From contig CM019063.1 of assembly GCA_009667805.1 (NCBI GenBank), positions 82,487,877 through 82,551,876 of the forward strand: DNA of 64,000 nucleotides. Direction: 5' to 3'. The position numbers and the translations under genes are program-made. The notes under the pieces are model-generated. The model saw only the letters and a program-made list of their open reading frames with translations. It was not told where the DNA came from and searched no databases. This stretch comes from Leptobrachium leishanense (lineage: Eukaryota > Chordata > Amphibia > Anura > Megophryidae). Below are positions 22,944 to 34,483 of this stretch, one piece after another. Numbering within the stretch: position 1 is the first letter of the stretch; the number at the start of each line of letters is the position of its first letter.

Positions 22944-25455
22944 CAGTGGTGTATTTTGGCCTAGGCCAACAAGGCCTAGGCCTAGGGCGGCACTATCCAG
23001 GGGGCGGCGGCCCGCACTGGTGGCCCCACCCCTAAAAAAAATATATATATATTTTTTTTACTTTTGCAAAGTATTTTGCCAGGAAGGATACATTGAGATT
23101 TCACTAATTTTCAAGTATGTCCTGGGTAGGCAAGGCCTAGGCTTTCACTTTCCAGGGGGCAGCAAAAAACCTCACCACTAAGTGGGTTACTCACAGAGCA
23201 CCGAAATAACGCCAACATTTTGGTGTTCTGTAGTTCCCTGCACTTCGGGGAATAAAATTTCCCAACCCTGCAGTGAATTCACCATTCACCGCAGGGTCCC
23301 CAAAGTGCATGGATTCGGCCGCTGAATGCTGCCACCGCAAACCCGTGGCCTGCTGTTTTCAAAAGAACTACTGAACGAAAATGTCTGGAATTTACATATA
23401 AGATCCTATGATTGATAATAAAAATTTCTGTTACAGAAAAAAGAAAAACCGCTATTAAAAAAAAGGGGGGGAAATTTTGCTGAAAAATTAGTAAAAGGTA
23501 CTAAAAATAAATCAATAAAGACCTTTTACTGCAGATTAAAATAATAAATGGTTTTTTAGATATTGCATAAAAACGGGAATATTTTTAACATTGAAACCTA
23601 TGGGTTTCGCCTGAATAAACCTGCTGATTGGAACCACCAAACATCAAGGCATTTCACTGCCATTGCTCTGCTGTTTGGTGTTCTCTGAATAGATTAACCA
23701 TTACTTCTCTATGGGATTTGCAATGCCTTCAAACAGCACCGTACTTGCTGGCAGTTCGCCAAACTTGTGTGTGAGCATATCACAGAGCAGTGGTGTACTT
23801 AGGGGAGTGGTGGAGGGCGGGCCGACCCAGGTACCAGTGATTATTTGGGTGTCATTAGGAGGTGCCACTGTCACTGTGTGTCAGCTTTGAGCTGTGTTCT
23901 CAAACAACGAGCAGCGGAGCAGGGCGTTTGCATACTGAATAAAATCGAATAGAATAAAAATCCCCCTCTCCTCCCTCCATAACTCCTCCCCTTCCCCGCA
24001 GCAGCTCTAGGAGAGGGGAGAGGGATGTGATTTGTGTGCAGAGAGAGAGGATGACAGTAAATGGCAGGTAAAGGGGGGGTATCAGCAGAATATGAAGCCC
24101 TGTCTGCTTACTGCTGTTTAAAGTGGACCTTTCCTTAACCAGCACTGCAGTGATAGAAATTTGTCATTGAGCTGGCTGGCTCCTGGTGAGGCTGCGTGCA
24201 TGCAGGTCAAGCGGTCCGGCCAGTCAGGTGGTACTGAGTCTCAGTACCACCTGACTGTCTGAACCACGTGACACGTACGCAGCTGCCCACCCTTTCGTTA
24301 ACACAGACTCTCACTCTATTCTGGACTGAACACCCACCGGGAAGGGAATCAAAGCCACGGTGCACCCTCTGGCAGTGGCACCCCACTGCTGACAAGATGG
24401 CTCCACGCACAGGCACAGCCGCGATCCTATCGTGGCCTGGAGGGACCTCCTGCTGAGTCCATACACAGTCCCTGCTGACTCTGCACACAGCCCTACCTCG
24501 GACTGAGGCCGGTAAATATAGAATAAATAATTGCTGTGTGCTCATATTCACTCGGTTTGCTGGGAGTCTTATTGAAGTGGATTCTGATGCACTCATACAC
24601 ACCACACATTGCATTGCTGGGAGTTTTATTGCTGTGAATTCTGATACACTCATACACACTGCACATTGCATTGCTGGGAGTTTTATTGCTGTGGATCCTG
24701 TTCTCTCCCTCGTACTGTCTCCCTCGTACTGTCAGACTTTCCCCTAACTTCTCTTCCTTCAAACGCTCCCTTAAAACGTTCCAATTTAGGGAAGCCTACC
24801 ACCCAACTCACTGACGCAACCATCAATCACTCTCACCTTGCAGTCCTCTCCTCCTGTTTCCAACCCCAACCCTCCTAGATTGTGAGTTCCTACGGGAATA
24901 GGCCCCTCATCTCCTCCTGTACTGTTTGTCAAATGTTGTTCAATGTATTGTATTGTAACCCTGTCTATACTGTGCCTATTGTACAGCGCTGCGGAATATG
25001 CTGGCGCTTTATAAATAAAGAATAATAATAATAAATAATTCTGTGATACACACTGCATATTACTTTGAGTTTTATTGCCCTGGAGCTCTGGGATACGCTC
25101 ATACACACTGCACATTACTGTGAGTTTTATTGCTGTGCAGTTCTGATATGCTCATACACAGTGCCCATTTCTGTGGGTTTTATTGCTGTGCAGCTTTGTG
25201 ATACACTCCTATGCAGTGCACGTTTCTGTGGATTTTTTTGTTCAACCAATTAGAGCAGCTGTGATCCAGTATACTTGACATGCGTGGCTGTTCTTTGTAA
25301 AAATGTTATTTTAAACATTTCATAATTTTATTTATCTCAATAGATACATTTGAAATGGTACACAAAATATAAAAGTAGGCACTCGGTATCCACTTTTAAT
25401 ATAAAGAGAGGAAGAGGCGGAGCTCTAAGAGGAAAAGGTGGAGCTTACACCACTG
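22944..25455. mobile_element. hAT-like element inserted in the tandem array
   Basis: Perfect 10-bp inverted ends CAGTGGTGTA/TACACCACTG and a perfect 8-bp duplication CAGTAACC (22936-22943, 25456-25463). It holds further pieces: a MITE end at 23183, a second CAGTGGTGTA at 23788, a ~62-bp tandem array (24540-24710, 25033-25230) and an L2-like tail inside that array. No intact transposase. Confidence 0.8.
24540..25230. repeat. ~62-bp tandem array split by an L2-like insertion
   Basis: Units carry GGGAGTTTTATTGCTGTG and ACTCATACACACTGCACATT. Between about 24710 and 25033 a LINE/SINE tail (AGCGCTGCGGAATATGCTGG, then TTTATAAATAAAG and AATA repeats) interrupts the array. Confidence 0.75.
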
Positions 25456-26190
25456 CAGTAACCCCTCTGTGGTATTGTGGAAGAATGCAGGGGTGGACCA
25501 TGTGGTCCTATATTAAAAATATATGAATCTGGTAATGGGCGTCAGTGCACCCAGATATTGTGCTTTTGGTGCCAGACTGCCAGGCCAGCAAGTACTATCA
25601 TACAGTAACCCCTCTGTAGTATTGTGGAAGAATGCAGGGGTGGACCTTGCGGTCCTATATTAAAAAGATATGCAGCTGGTAAAGGCGTCAGTGCACCCAG
25701 ATATTGTGCTTTTGGTGCCAGGCCTGCAAGCACTATCATACAGTAACCCCTCTGTAGTATTGTGGAAGAATGCAGGGGTGGACCATGTGGTCCTATATTA
25801 AAAATATATGAGTCTGGTAATGGGCATCAGTGCACCCAGATATTGTGCTTTTGGTGCCAGACTGCCAGGCCAGCAAGTACTATCATACAGTAACCCCTCT
25901 GTAGTATTGTGGAAGAATGCAGGGGTGGACCTTGTGGTCCTATATTAAAAATATAGGAATCTGTTAATGGGCGTCAGTGCACCCAGATATTGTGCTTTTG
26001 GTGCCAGACTGCCAGGCCAGCAAGTACTATCATACAGTAACCTGTCTGTAGTATTGTGGAAGAGTGCAGGGTTGGACCCTGCGGTTCAAAAAATTAAAAT
26101 GATATAAATGTGGCACAGGAGTCAGTGCAGCCAAATATTGTGCCTTTCATGGCAGCAAGTGCCTTCACACCGTAACCCTTTTGTGGTATT
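25456..26190. repeat. ~148-bp tandem array, right piece
   Basis: About five units of the array begun at 22690, gradually diverging to the right and ending beside the transposase C-terminus. Probably part of the untranslated region of the hAT element. Confidence 0.8.
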
Positions 26191-26241
26191 GTGGAAGAGT
26201 TCAGTGCTGGAGGTTTTGTGAATGCAGAAGACATCCCCGAT

Positions 26242-29200
26242 CTATTCCGTTACTTCAGCATCAGGGGATTGATAACTGCTGATCCAGGACTGATTCATTT
26301 TTATAAATGTCAGCCGGTCTACAGAGTCGGTGGACAGACGCACTCTTTTGTCTGTGATAAAACCGCCAGCGGCACTGAACGTCCTTTCAGAAAGTACGCT
26401 AGATGAAGGGCAACATAGTAGCTGCATAGCATATTGGCTAAGTTCTGGCTAGTGATCCAATCTCAACACCCAGTAAGCCAGTGGATCATCTGCTGGAAAG
26501 GTATCCAGGTCTGCCCTTGCCCATAGGTAGTCCTGCACCATATGGTGAAGACGTTGGCAATGGGTGCCTACATTTGACGTCCCTGGGCGTCGTGGACTAA
26601 AAAAATTTAAAAATGCATCAGTCAAGCGGCCCTGTCCTTCACCACTATTCCTCTGATCATCCGCAGCCTCAGAAGCACTTGTGTCATCACTTGGTAACCT
26701 ACCAGTGCCTGGAAAGGTGTTACACAAGTGTCGCTTTAGAGCGTCCTCAAGTTTTTTCATCCTGTGCTCCCTCTGTGCGGGCAGGATGAGCTCTGCAACT
26801 TTACCCTTGTATCGTGGATCAAGAAGGGTTGTTGCCAACCAGTAATGATCCCTCTCCTTGATAGCACGAATCCTGGGTTCCTTTAGCAGGCTTTGCATTA
26901 TAAGGGAGCCCATGCAGCGTAGGTTGGAGGTGGCATTAGCTTCCGAGTCTTCCTGGTCAATGAGGATGACCCCATCGTGCACTTCCTCCTCCCAGCCACG
27001 CACTAGCCCTTGTGTTTCTGGGCACACAAAACCCTCCCTTGAGGAATCCCCACCTTCAATGCCCCCACTACTTATATTCCTCCTCCTCTTCCTCATCCTC
27101 CTCCTATCTGATCTGAGTAGGACCCGCTGGAATGCTGTCTGCGGAAAGACTGGGGCCTTCAGAGATAGAGAAGGCCTCCTCTTCCTCCCGCTGCTCTGCC
27201 TCTAGAGCCACATCTATAATTCCCAGCAGAGTGTGCTCCAGCAGGAACACTAAAGGAATTGTGTCACTGATGCATGCACTGTCCCTGCTCACCATCCTCG
27301 TTGCCTCCTCAAATGGTGACAGTACAGTGCATGCATCCTTAATCACCACCCACTGCGGGGGGGGGAAACCAAGTTGACCTGAACCTGTCCTTCTGCCATA
27401 CTCACACAGGTACTCGTTGCTTGCCCTCTGCTGCTTGTGCAGACACTACAGCATTACTAATGTCGAGTTCCACCTGGTGGTATGTCACAGATCAGACGGT
27501 TTGTGGGAAGGTGGAATTCTCTTTGAATTTCTGCCAGGCGAACGCTTGCTGGGAATGACCGTCTGAAGTGGCTGCAGACTTTTCTGGCCTGGCTGAGAAG
27601 CTCTGCCAGCCCTGGGTACTTGGTTAGGAAACGCTGTACCACTAGATTTAGGACGTGTGCTAGTCATGGTACCTGCGTCAATTTACCCTTGCGTAGGGCA
27701 GAGAGAAGGTTGCTGCCATTATCACAGACGATCATTCCCAGCTGAAGCTGGCATGGTGTTAACCATCTCTGCACCTGCCCCTGCAGAGCTGACAGAATTT
27801 CTGGCCCGGTGTGGCTCCTGTCCCCTAAACACACCAGCTCAAGCGCAGTAAGGCTTCTTTTTGCTTGAGCTATTGCGTAGACCCTGTCAGGCGTCGATTT
27901 AACTGCCACTTCGCTAGAGACACAGAAAGAGGAGGAGGAGGGAGAGGTGGTGGTGGTGGAGCAGACAGACCTCCTACAAGCAGCTTTCTGGAGGCGTGGT
28001 GGATGAACAAGCTCCAGCACAGAGCCCCGTCTTGGATCCCTCCCAGCTGCAATCAGAGTTACCCAGTGTGCCGTGAAGGAAATGTAATGACCCTGTCCAT
28101 GCTTGCTGGACCACGTGTCTAAAGTCACATGCACCTTGCTGTTGACTGCCTTTCCCAATGACTTGATAACATTGTCTTTCACATGCTGGTATAGTGCTGG
28201 AATGGCCTTGCGTGAAAAGTAATGGCGTTATGGAACCTGCCACTGTGGTACAGCACATTCAGCAAATTCACGGAAGGGAGCAGAGTCCACCAGCTGGAAA
28301 GGCAGCAGCTGCAATGCAAGTAATTTTGCTAAGCTGGCATTTAGACGCTGTGCTTGGGGATGGTTGGGACTATATTTTTTCTTACGCTGCAGCAGCTGCG
28401 ACAACGTAATCTGACTGCGTAAATCTTCAGCTGATGGGATGCTGTCACATTGTGAGGAAGGACCTGGTACATCCATTACTGTAGCATCATCCCTGTCAAT
28501 GGAGGTTGTAGGCAATGACATGGCAGGACATACAGTGGGGGTAGAGACAGATGAGGAGGAGGAGGACCTACACAAAGTTTTGCGCCAACAGGATGTGTGA
28601 CAGGAGGTCATATGTCGCCTCAAGCATGTGGTACCCAAGTGTCCGGTGTCTTTCCCACGCTTAAGCCTCATCTGACATAGATTACAAATAGCAACGGTGG
28701 GGTCTGCTGCACATTTCTTAAAGAACTCCCAGCAGACAGCAGAGATCCTGTGTGTGCGCTTTGAGACAACAGCGCTCTGCACCGGAGCAGCTCTGACATC
28801 TGATGCCTTGGACTGGCTAGCGCTACGGTTGGTCATAGAGGATGTTGTGCCTCGTGTTTGCTGTGCCTCCTCCTCCTCCTCCTCCCCCTCCTCCTCACTT
28901 GATTCCTCTGTTCGATCTGGCACCCAGGTGGAGTCAGTGACCTCATCATCAATGTAATCTTCACTCCCTATCTCCTCGTCACTGGAGCCAACTTGGCAGT
29001 ATGCTGCAGCTGCTGGGGCAACATGAGTGCCAGTTATTTGTGTGTCATCACTGGCACCCCCTTCCTCTAGGTTGATTATACTCCCTTCCTCAACCTCAGA
29101 GATTGAATCCGAGCACTGTACTTGCTGCGCATCCTCAAGCAGCATGTCACTGTCATTGTAGTCAAACAATTCAGCTGACTCCTCCGTGTGTGATAGCGAG

Positions 29201-29517
29201 TCTACGGCAGGAGTAGCTGTGGACATTTAGGCTGCATTAGATGCTTTGGCAGCTGAGGTGCACTGTAAAGCACTACAAGGCTGGCTGGCAGAGGACTCGG
29301 AGGATGAGGATGGCCTGGTTAGCCAATCCACCAAAAGCTCTGTATGTTGCTGCTGCTTAAGAAGATGGCCAGCACCAGTTAGAAAGGACAAGCGTGCCCC
29401 TGCAGAGGATGCACCACGTCCACCACGACCAGAGGCACAGCCTCCCGACACAGGGGCTGCTTGCCCTTTTATCTGTGTCTGGGAGCGTCTGCCTGTCCTT
29501 TTTGTTCTTTCAGACAT
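26242..29517 (-). pseudogene. Decayed hAT transposase with BED zinc finger
   Basis: In order on the minus strand: an N-terminal region (29517-29230); an acidic Glu-rich stretch; a BED finger (CWEFFKKCAADPTVAICNLC with RRHMTSCH); a catalytic-core start HVTLDTWSSKHGQGHYISFT; MIVCDNGSNLLSAL; LAHVLNLVVQRFL; TTRWNST in a shifted frame; LLDPRYKGKVAEL; and the C-terminal dimerisation block SVLSERTFSAAGG. Lesions include a TAA at 29227-29229, a frameshift near 28230, an in-frame TGA near 27665 where the family has a codon between VP and LAHVL, a frameshift and TAG near 27445, and breaks around 27100 and 26450. It is related to the Ac/ZBED branch. Not a domesticated gene: the lesions are spread throughout. 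Confidence 0.88.
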
Positions 29518-29589
29518 GGTGAGTGATATGTAGATTAAATATATACCGAACTCTGATTCAACTCTGGTATAAAGATTAAAGATTTACAG

Positions 29590-30600
29590 AACTCTGGTAT
29601 AACTCAGTGAGACACCCTGATAGCTGGCAGCCAGTGACAAGACACAGATTACAATTCCCTCCTATAAATCAGTGTGACCCCCTGATGGGTGGCAGTGAGA
29701 AGCCACAGATTACAAATCGCATAAATCTGATAGAAGTATGTGGAACCCCCTGATGGGTGGCAGTGAGAAGCCACAGATTACAAATCTCAGAAACCTCCTA
29801 TAAATCAGTGAGACCCCCTGATGGGTGGCAGTTTGAAGCCACAGATTACAAGTCTCAGAAACTGTCACGGTTCCCAGATCCCACCACGCAGTACTTAACG
29901 CCCCACACTCCTCAGAGCCCAGAAGCTGCCAACAGAGTAGCCGTGAAAGATCTCTAACTGTCTGGTCCTTAGAATTGGCCAGGTAAACTAGCTAGACAGA
30001 AAGGGTTAACAACACGGGGAGTAGTCAGCCGAGACAGAATCAGGAATACAGAGTTCAGAATGGTCAAATGGAATAGCCGGGTCGATATCAGAGCAGTAGC
30101 GTAGTACAAGAAAATGGTCTAGGGCAACAGAAGGCAGAATAGTCAGAAACAAGCAGAGGTCAATAACGGGTTAATTCAATATAGCAGTCAGGTACAAGGA
30201 GCTCAGGTATGGATAACCACGATCTGGCAACTGCTGAGAATACACTGAGGGTTTTTAAAGACCTTCACCAGGCCACGCCCCCCACTCAAGCCGCGCCTCA
30301 TGCAACCACCTCCCTGCCTGTCTCCATTTAAACCGGGCATTGGTCAGCGAGCAGCATCAGACATGCTGCCCTCAAGCACACAGGTAGGGCTGGAAGCTCC
30401 CAACGTTACAAAACCTCCTATAAATCAGTGAGACTCCTGATGGGTGGCAGTGAGAAGCCACAGATTACAATTCGCATAAATCTGCTAGAAGTATGTGGGA
30501 CCCCTGATGGGTGGCAGTGAGAAGCCACAGATTACAAGTCTCAGAAACCTCCTATAAATCAGTGAGACCCCCTGATGGGTGGCAGCCAGTGAGAACACAC
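29590..30600. repeat. ~68-bp tandem array
   Basis: Units carry CTGATGGGTGGCAGTGAGAA, GCCACAGATTACAA and CCTCCTATAAATCAGTGAGA. It is interrupted by a solo LTR at 29863-30410. It lies directly upstream of the hAT transposase. Confidence 0.85.
29863..30410. mobile_element. Solo LTR in the tandem array
   Basis: 548 bp, starting TGTCACGGTTCCCAGATCCC and ending CAACGTTACA, with AAAC on both sides (29859-29862, 30411-30414). The surrounding array reads through when it is removed. A partial copy lies at 52934-53291. Confidence 0.75.
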
Positions 30601-33011
30601 GGATTATAACAATTCCCAAATATTTTGTAGAAATTTGTGACCCCCAATACTTGCTGGCAGTGACAAGAGACAGATCACCTCAATTCCCAAATGTTTTGTA
30701 GAAATTTGTGACCCCCAAAATACTGCGTGGTACTGGCTGTGTGACAAGACACAGATAACCTCAATTCCCAAATGTTTTGTAGAAATTTGGGACCCCCAAA
30801 ATACTTGCTGGCAGTGACAAGACACAGATCACCTCAATTCCCAAATGTTTTGTAGAAATTAGTGACCCCAAAATACTTGCTGGCAGTGACAAGATACAGA
30901 TCACCTCAATTCCCAAATGTTTTGTAGAAATTAGTGACCCCCAAAATACTGCGTGGTACTGACTGTGTGACAAGACACAGATCACCTCAATTCTCAAATA
31001 TTTTGTAGAAATTTGTGACCCCCAAAATACTTGCTGGCAGTGACAAGACACAGATCACCTCAATTCAGAAATGTTTTGTAGAAATTTGTGACCCCCAAAA
31101 TACTGCGTGGTACTGGCTGTGTGACAAGACACAGATCACCTCAATTCCCAAATATTTTGTAGAAATTTGTGACCCCCAAAATACTGCGTGGTACTGGCTG
31201 TGTGACAAGACACAGATCACCTCAATTCCCAAATATTTTGTAGAAATTTGTGACCCCCAAAATACTGCATGGTACTGGCTGTGTGACAAGACACAGATCA
31301 CCTCAATTCCCAAATGTTTTGTAGAAATTTGGGACCCCCAAAATACTTGCTGACAGTGACAAGACACAGATCACCTCAATTCCCAAATGTTTTGTAGAAA
31401 TTAGTGACCCCTAAATACTTGCTGGCAGTGACAAGACACAGATCACCTCAATTCCCAAATGTTTTGTAGAAATTTGTGACCCCCAAAATACTGCGTGGTA
31501 CTGGCTGTGTGACAAGACACAGATCACCTCAATTCCCAAATGTTTTGTAGAAATTTGTGACCCCCAAAATACTTGCTGGCAGTGACAAAGACAGATCACC
31601 TCAATTCCCAGATATTTTTGCAAAAATTAGTGACCCCCAAAATACTGCGTGGTACTGGCTGTGTGACAAGAGACAGATCACCTCAATTCCCAAATATTTT
31701 GTAGAAATTTGTGACCCCCAAATACTGCGTGGTACTGGCTGTGTGACAAGACACAGATCACCTCAATTCCCAAATGTTTTGTAGAATCCCCAAAATACTG
31801 CGTGGTACTGGCTGTGTGACAAGACACAGATCACCTCAATTCCCAAATGTTTTGTAGAAATTTGGGACCCCCAAAATACTTGCTGGCAGTGACAAGAGAC
31901 AGATCACCTCAATTCCCAGATATTTTGCAAAAATTAGTGACCCCCAAAATACTGCGTGGTACTGGCTGTGTGACAAGAGACAGATCACCTCAATTCCCAA
32001 ATATTTTGTAGAAATTTGTGACCCCCAAATACTGCGTGGTACTGGCTGTGTGACAAGAGACAGATCACCTCAATTCCCAAATGTTTTGTAGAATCCCCAA
32101 AATACTGCGTGGTACTGGCTGTGTGACAAGACACAGATCACCTCAATTCCCAAATGTTTTGTAGAAATTTGGGACCCCCAAAATACTTGCTGGCAGTGAC
32201 AAGATACAGATCACCTCAATTTCCAAATGTTTTGTAGAAATTAGTGACCCCCAAAATACTGCGTGGTACTGGCTGTGTGACAAGACACAGATCACTTCAA
32301 TTCCCAAATATTTTGTAGAAATTTGTGACCCCCAAAATACTGCGTGGTACTGGCTGTGTGACAAGACACAGATCACCTCAATTCCCAAATATTTTGTAGA
32401 AATTTGTGACCCCCAAAATACTGCGTGGTACTGGCTGTGTGACAAGACACAGATCACCTCAATTCCCAAATGTTTTGTAGAAATTTGTGACCCCTAAAAT
32501 ACTGCGTGGTACTGGCTGTGTGACAAGACACAGATCACCTCAATTCCCAAATGTTTTGTAGAAATTTGTGACCCCCAAAATACTTGCTGGCAGTGACAAG
32601 ACGCACATCACCTCAATTCCCAGATATTTGGTAGAAATGAGACCCCCAAAATACTGCGTGGTACTGGCTGTGTGACAAGACACAGATCACCTCAATTCCC
32701 AAATGTTATGTAGAAATTTGTGACCCCTAAAATACTGCGTGGTACTGGCTGTGTGACAAGACACAGATCACCTCAATTCCCAAATGTTTTGTAGAAATTA
32801 GTGACCCCAAAATACTTGCTGGCAGTGACAAGATACAGATCACCTCAATTCCCAAATGTTTTGTAGAAATTAGTGACCCCCAAAATACTGCGTGGTACTG
32901 ACTGTGTGACAAGACACAGATCACCTCAATTCTCAAATATTTTGTAGAAATTTGTGACCCCCAAAATACTTGCTGGCAGTGACAAGACACAGATCACCTC
33001 AATTCAGAAAT
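30600..33011. repeat. ~81/68-bp satellite array
   Basis: About 30 units built on CCTCAATTCCCAAATGTTTT and GTAGAAATTTGTGACCCCCA. They come in two alternating forms: an 81-bp form with ACTGCGTGGTACTGGCTGTG and a shorter form with ACTTGCTGGCAGTGAC. It ends abruptly where the Penelope-like block begins. The open frames on both strands are repeat artefacts. Confidence 0.9.
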
Positions 33012-34483
33012 GTTAACTCAATAGGTCATATGGCATTTGTAGTCAAACCAAAATTAGCATCTATCCATATACACATGTTAAACAGTAATTGCTGCGAAGT
33101 TCTCACAATTGAACCAATTGTAATTAATTTATACCATAAGTGCATGTGTCCGGCGGTCACACTGCATAACATCAAGGTATACCTAATTGATCATATAACG
33201 TTATAGTCAAACCAACCAGTATTCTCAGGTAAGGATATTAGACGATACTTGTTGCAACACCATTAAAGCAATTGAGACTGATTTATCTCGTAGGTGCATA
33301 TGCACCGCGTGGCCACCAAAATAAATCGTATAACATTTGTGGTCAAACCAGACAGCGTTTCAACCATATGCACATTTAACCAGTGATTGCTACAAAATCA
33401 TTACAATTTAGGACCAATTGAATTATTTATATCGTAAATGCGGCAACCACACCGCATAACACCAAAAACACCAGAGGCTTGCCTAATTAGTCATATAGCG
33501 TTTTGGTGGTAAAACCAACGGCATTTCCTGGTAAAGATATTAGACGGTACTTGCTGCAAGATGTAACAACAAAGGCACTTATAACTGATCTATAGCATAA
33601 GCACATATGTACATATGCACAGCGAACGCATCACGTGGTCCCCAAACGGGATTTAACCAGATTTAACCAGATTTAACCAGATTACCAAAAGTGTATAGAA
33701 ATTGAAAAAATCATAGTGTCTGTTAAAATTGGAGTATAGTACTCAGAGTAAAGACTCAACGCGTTTCGCCGTTTCCAATCACGGCTTCATCAAGAGTGAT
33801 ATTGCTCTGTACAGGAACGTCAATATATACTATTTTGTGATGCATGTTGGGAGAAATGGTAATTGATATGCAAATTAGGCACGTGAGCTAGACATGTGAC
33901 CTCCCAGATACCATCGTTTCCGTTTGGAATAAATTATTCTCAACTGCTTGTTGCTAGGTGACAGAAACCGTCGGAAACATCCAACCGGTCTACATAGATT
34001 GTAAAGCATACCATAACCGGAAGGGTTCTCAGTTAGATCATATGGGGCAGATAAGTTAATAAACCCATCTAACCCCCACTAGATACAATAAAGTGTCCAA
34101 ATAGCGACCTTATGATATACAGACGGGAGGAGCCCCAAACATGCATCGAGTTTGAAAATACGTAGTGACATTGATATCCTGACATAGAAAAAATTACAGT
34201 ATGTGAACAGTTTATTGTACATAAATTAAAAATAAAATTGAAAAAAGGAGAAGAAGTATATATATGAAATACATACATATACAATTAGGAACTGGCAGAT
34301 AAGATTAGAAGTTAGGAGGTATTGTCAATAAATGGGGTGAAGGTAAATCCTTCATTTAGACCACCAGGATTTTTGGTTCCTAACTTATAGATCCAATATG
34401 CCTCTCTCTGACGAAGTTTCTTATCAAAATTACCCCCACGGGGGCCAATCCGAACTTTTTCAACCACCATGAATTTAAGACTT
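33012..34483 (-). repeat. Left 1.47-kb arm of PLE inverted repeat (3' region)
   Basis: Reverse complement of 38291-39761 with few differences. Holds hammerhead motif b and an 11-bp TTAACCAGATT tandem repeat near 33655. Confidence 0.85.
33754..33797 (-). ncRNA. Hammerhead-ribozyme-like motif b (PLE)
   Basis: Minus strand: ACTC, TTGATGA, A, GCCG...CGGC hairpin, GAAA, CGCGTT, GAGT. ACTC/GAGT can form helix I. The first core base is T instead of the invariant C, which would be expected to weaken or abolish cleavage. Confidence 0.6.

Noticed and set aside
28228..29226. ZBED-like zinc-finger gene of the host
   Set aside because: The BED finger belongs to a broken hAT transposase whose catalytic and dimerisation parts follow with stops and frameshifts.
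30604..32990. Repeated open frames with CHCQQVFWGSQISTKHLGIE peptides
   Set aside because: Satellite units read in frame; not coding.
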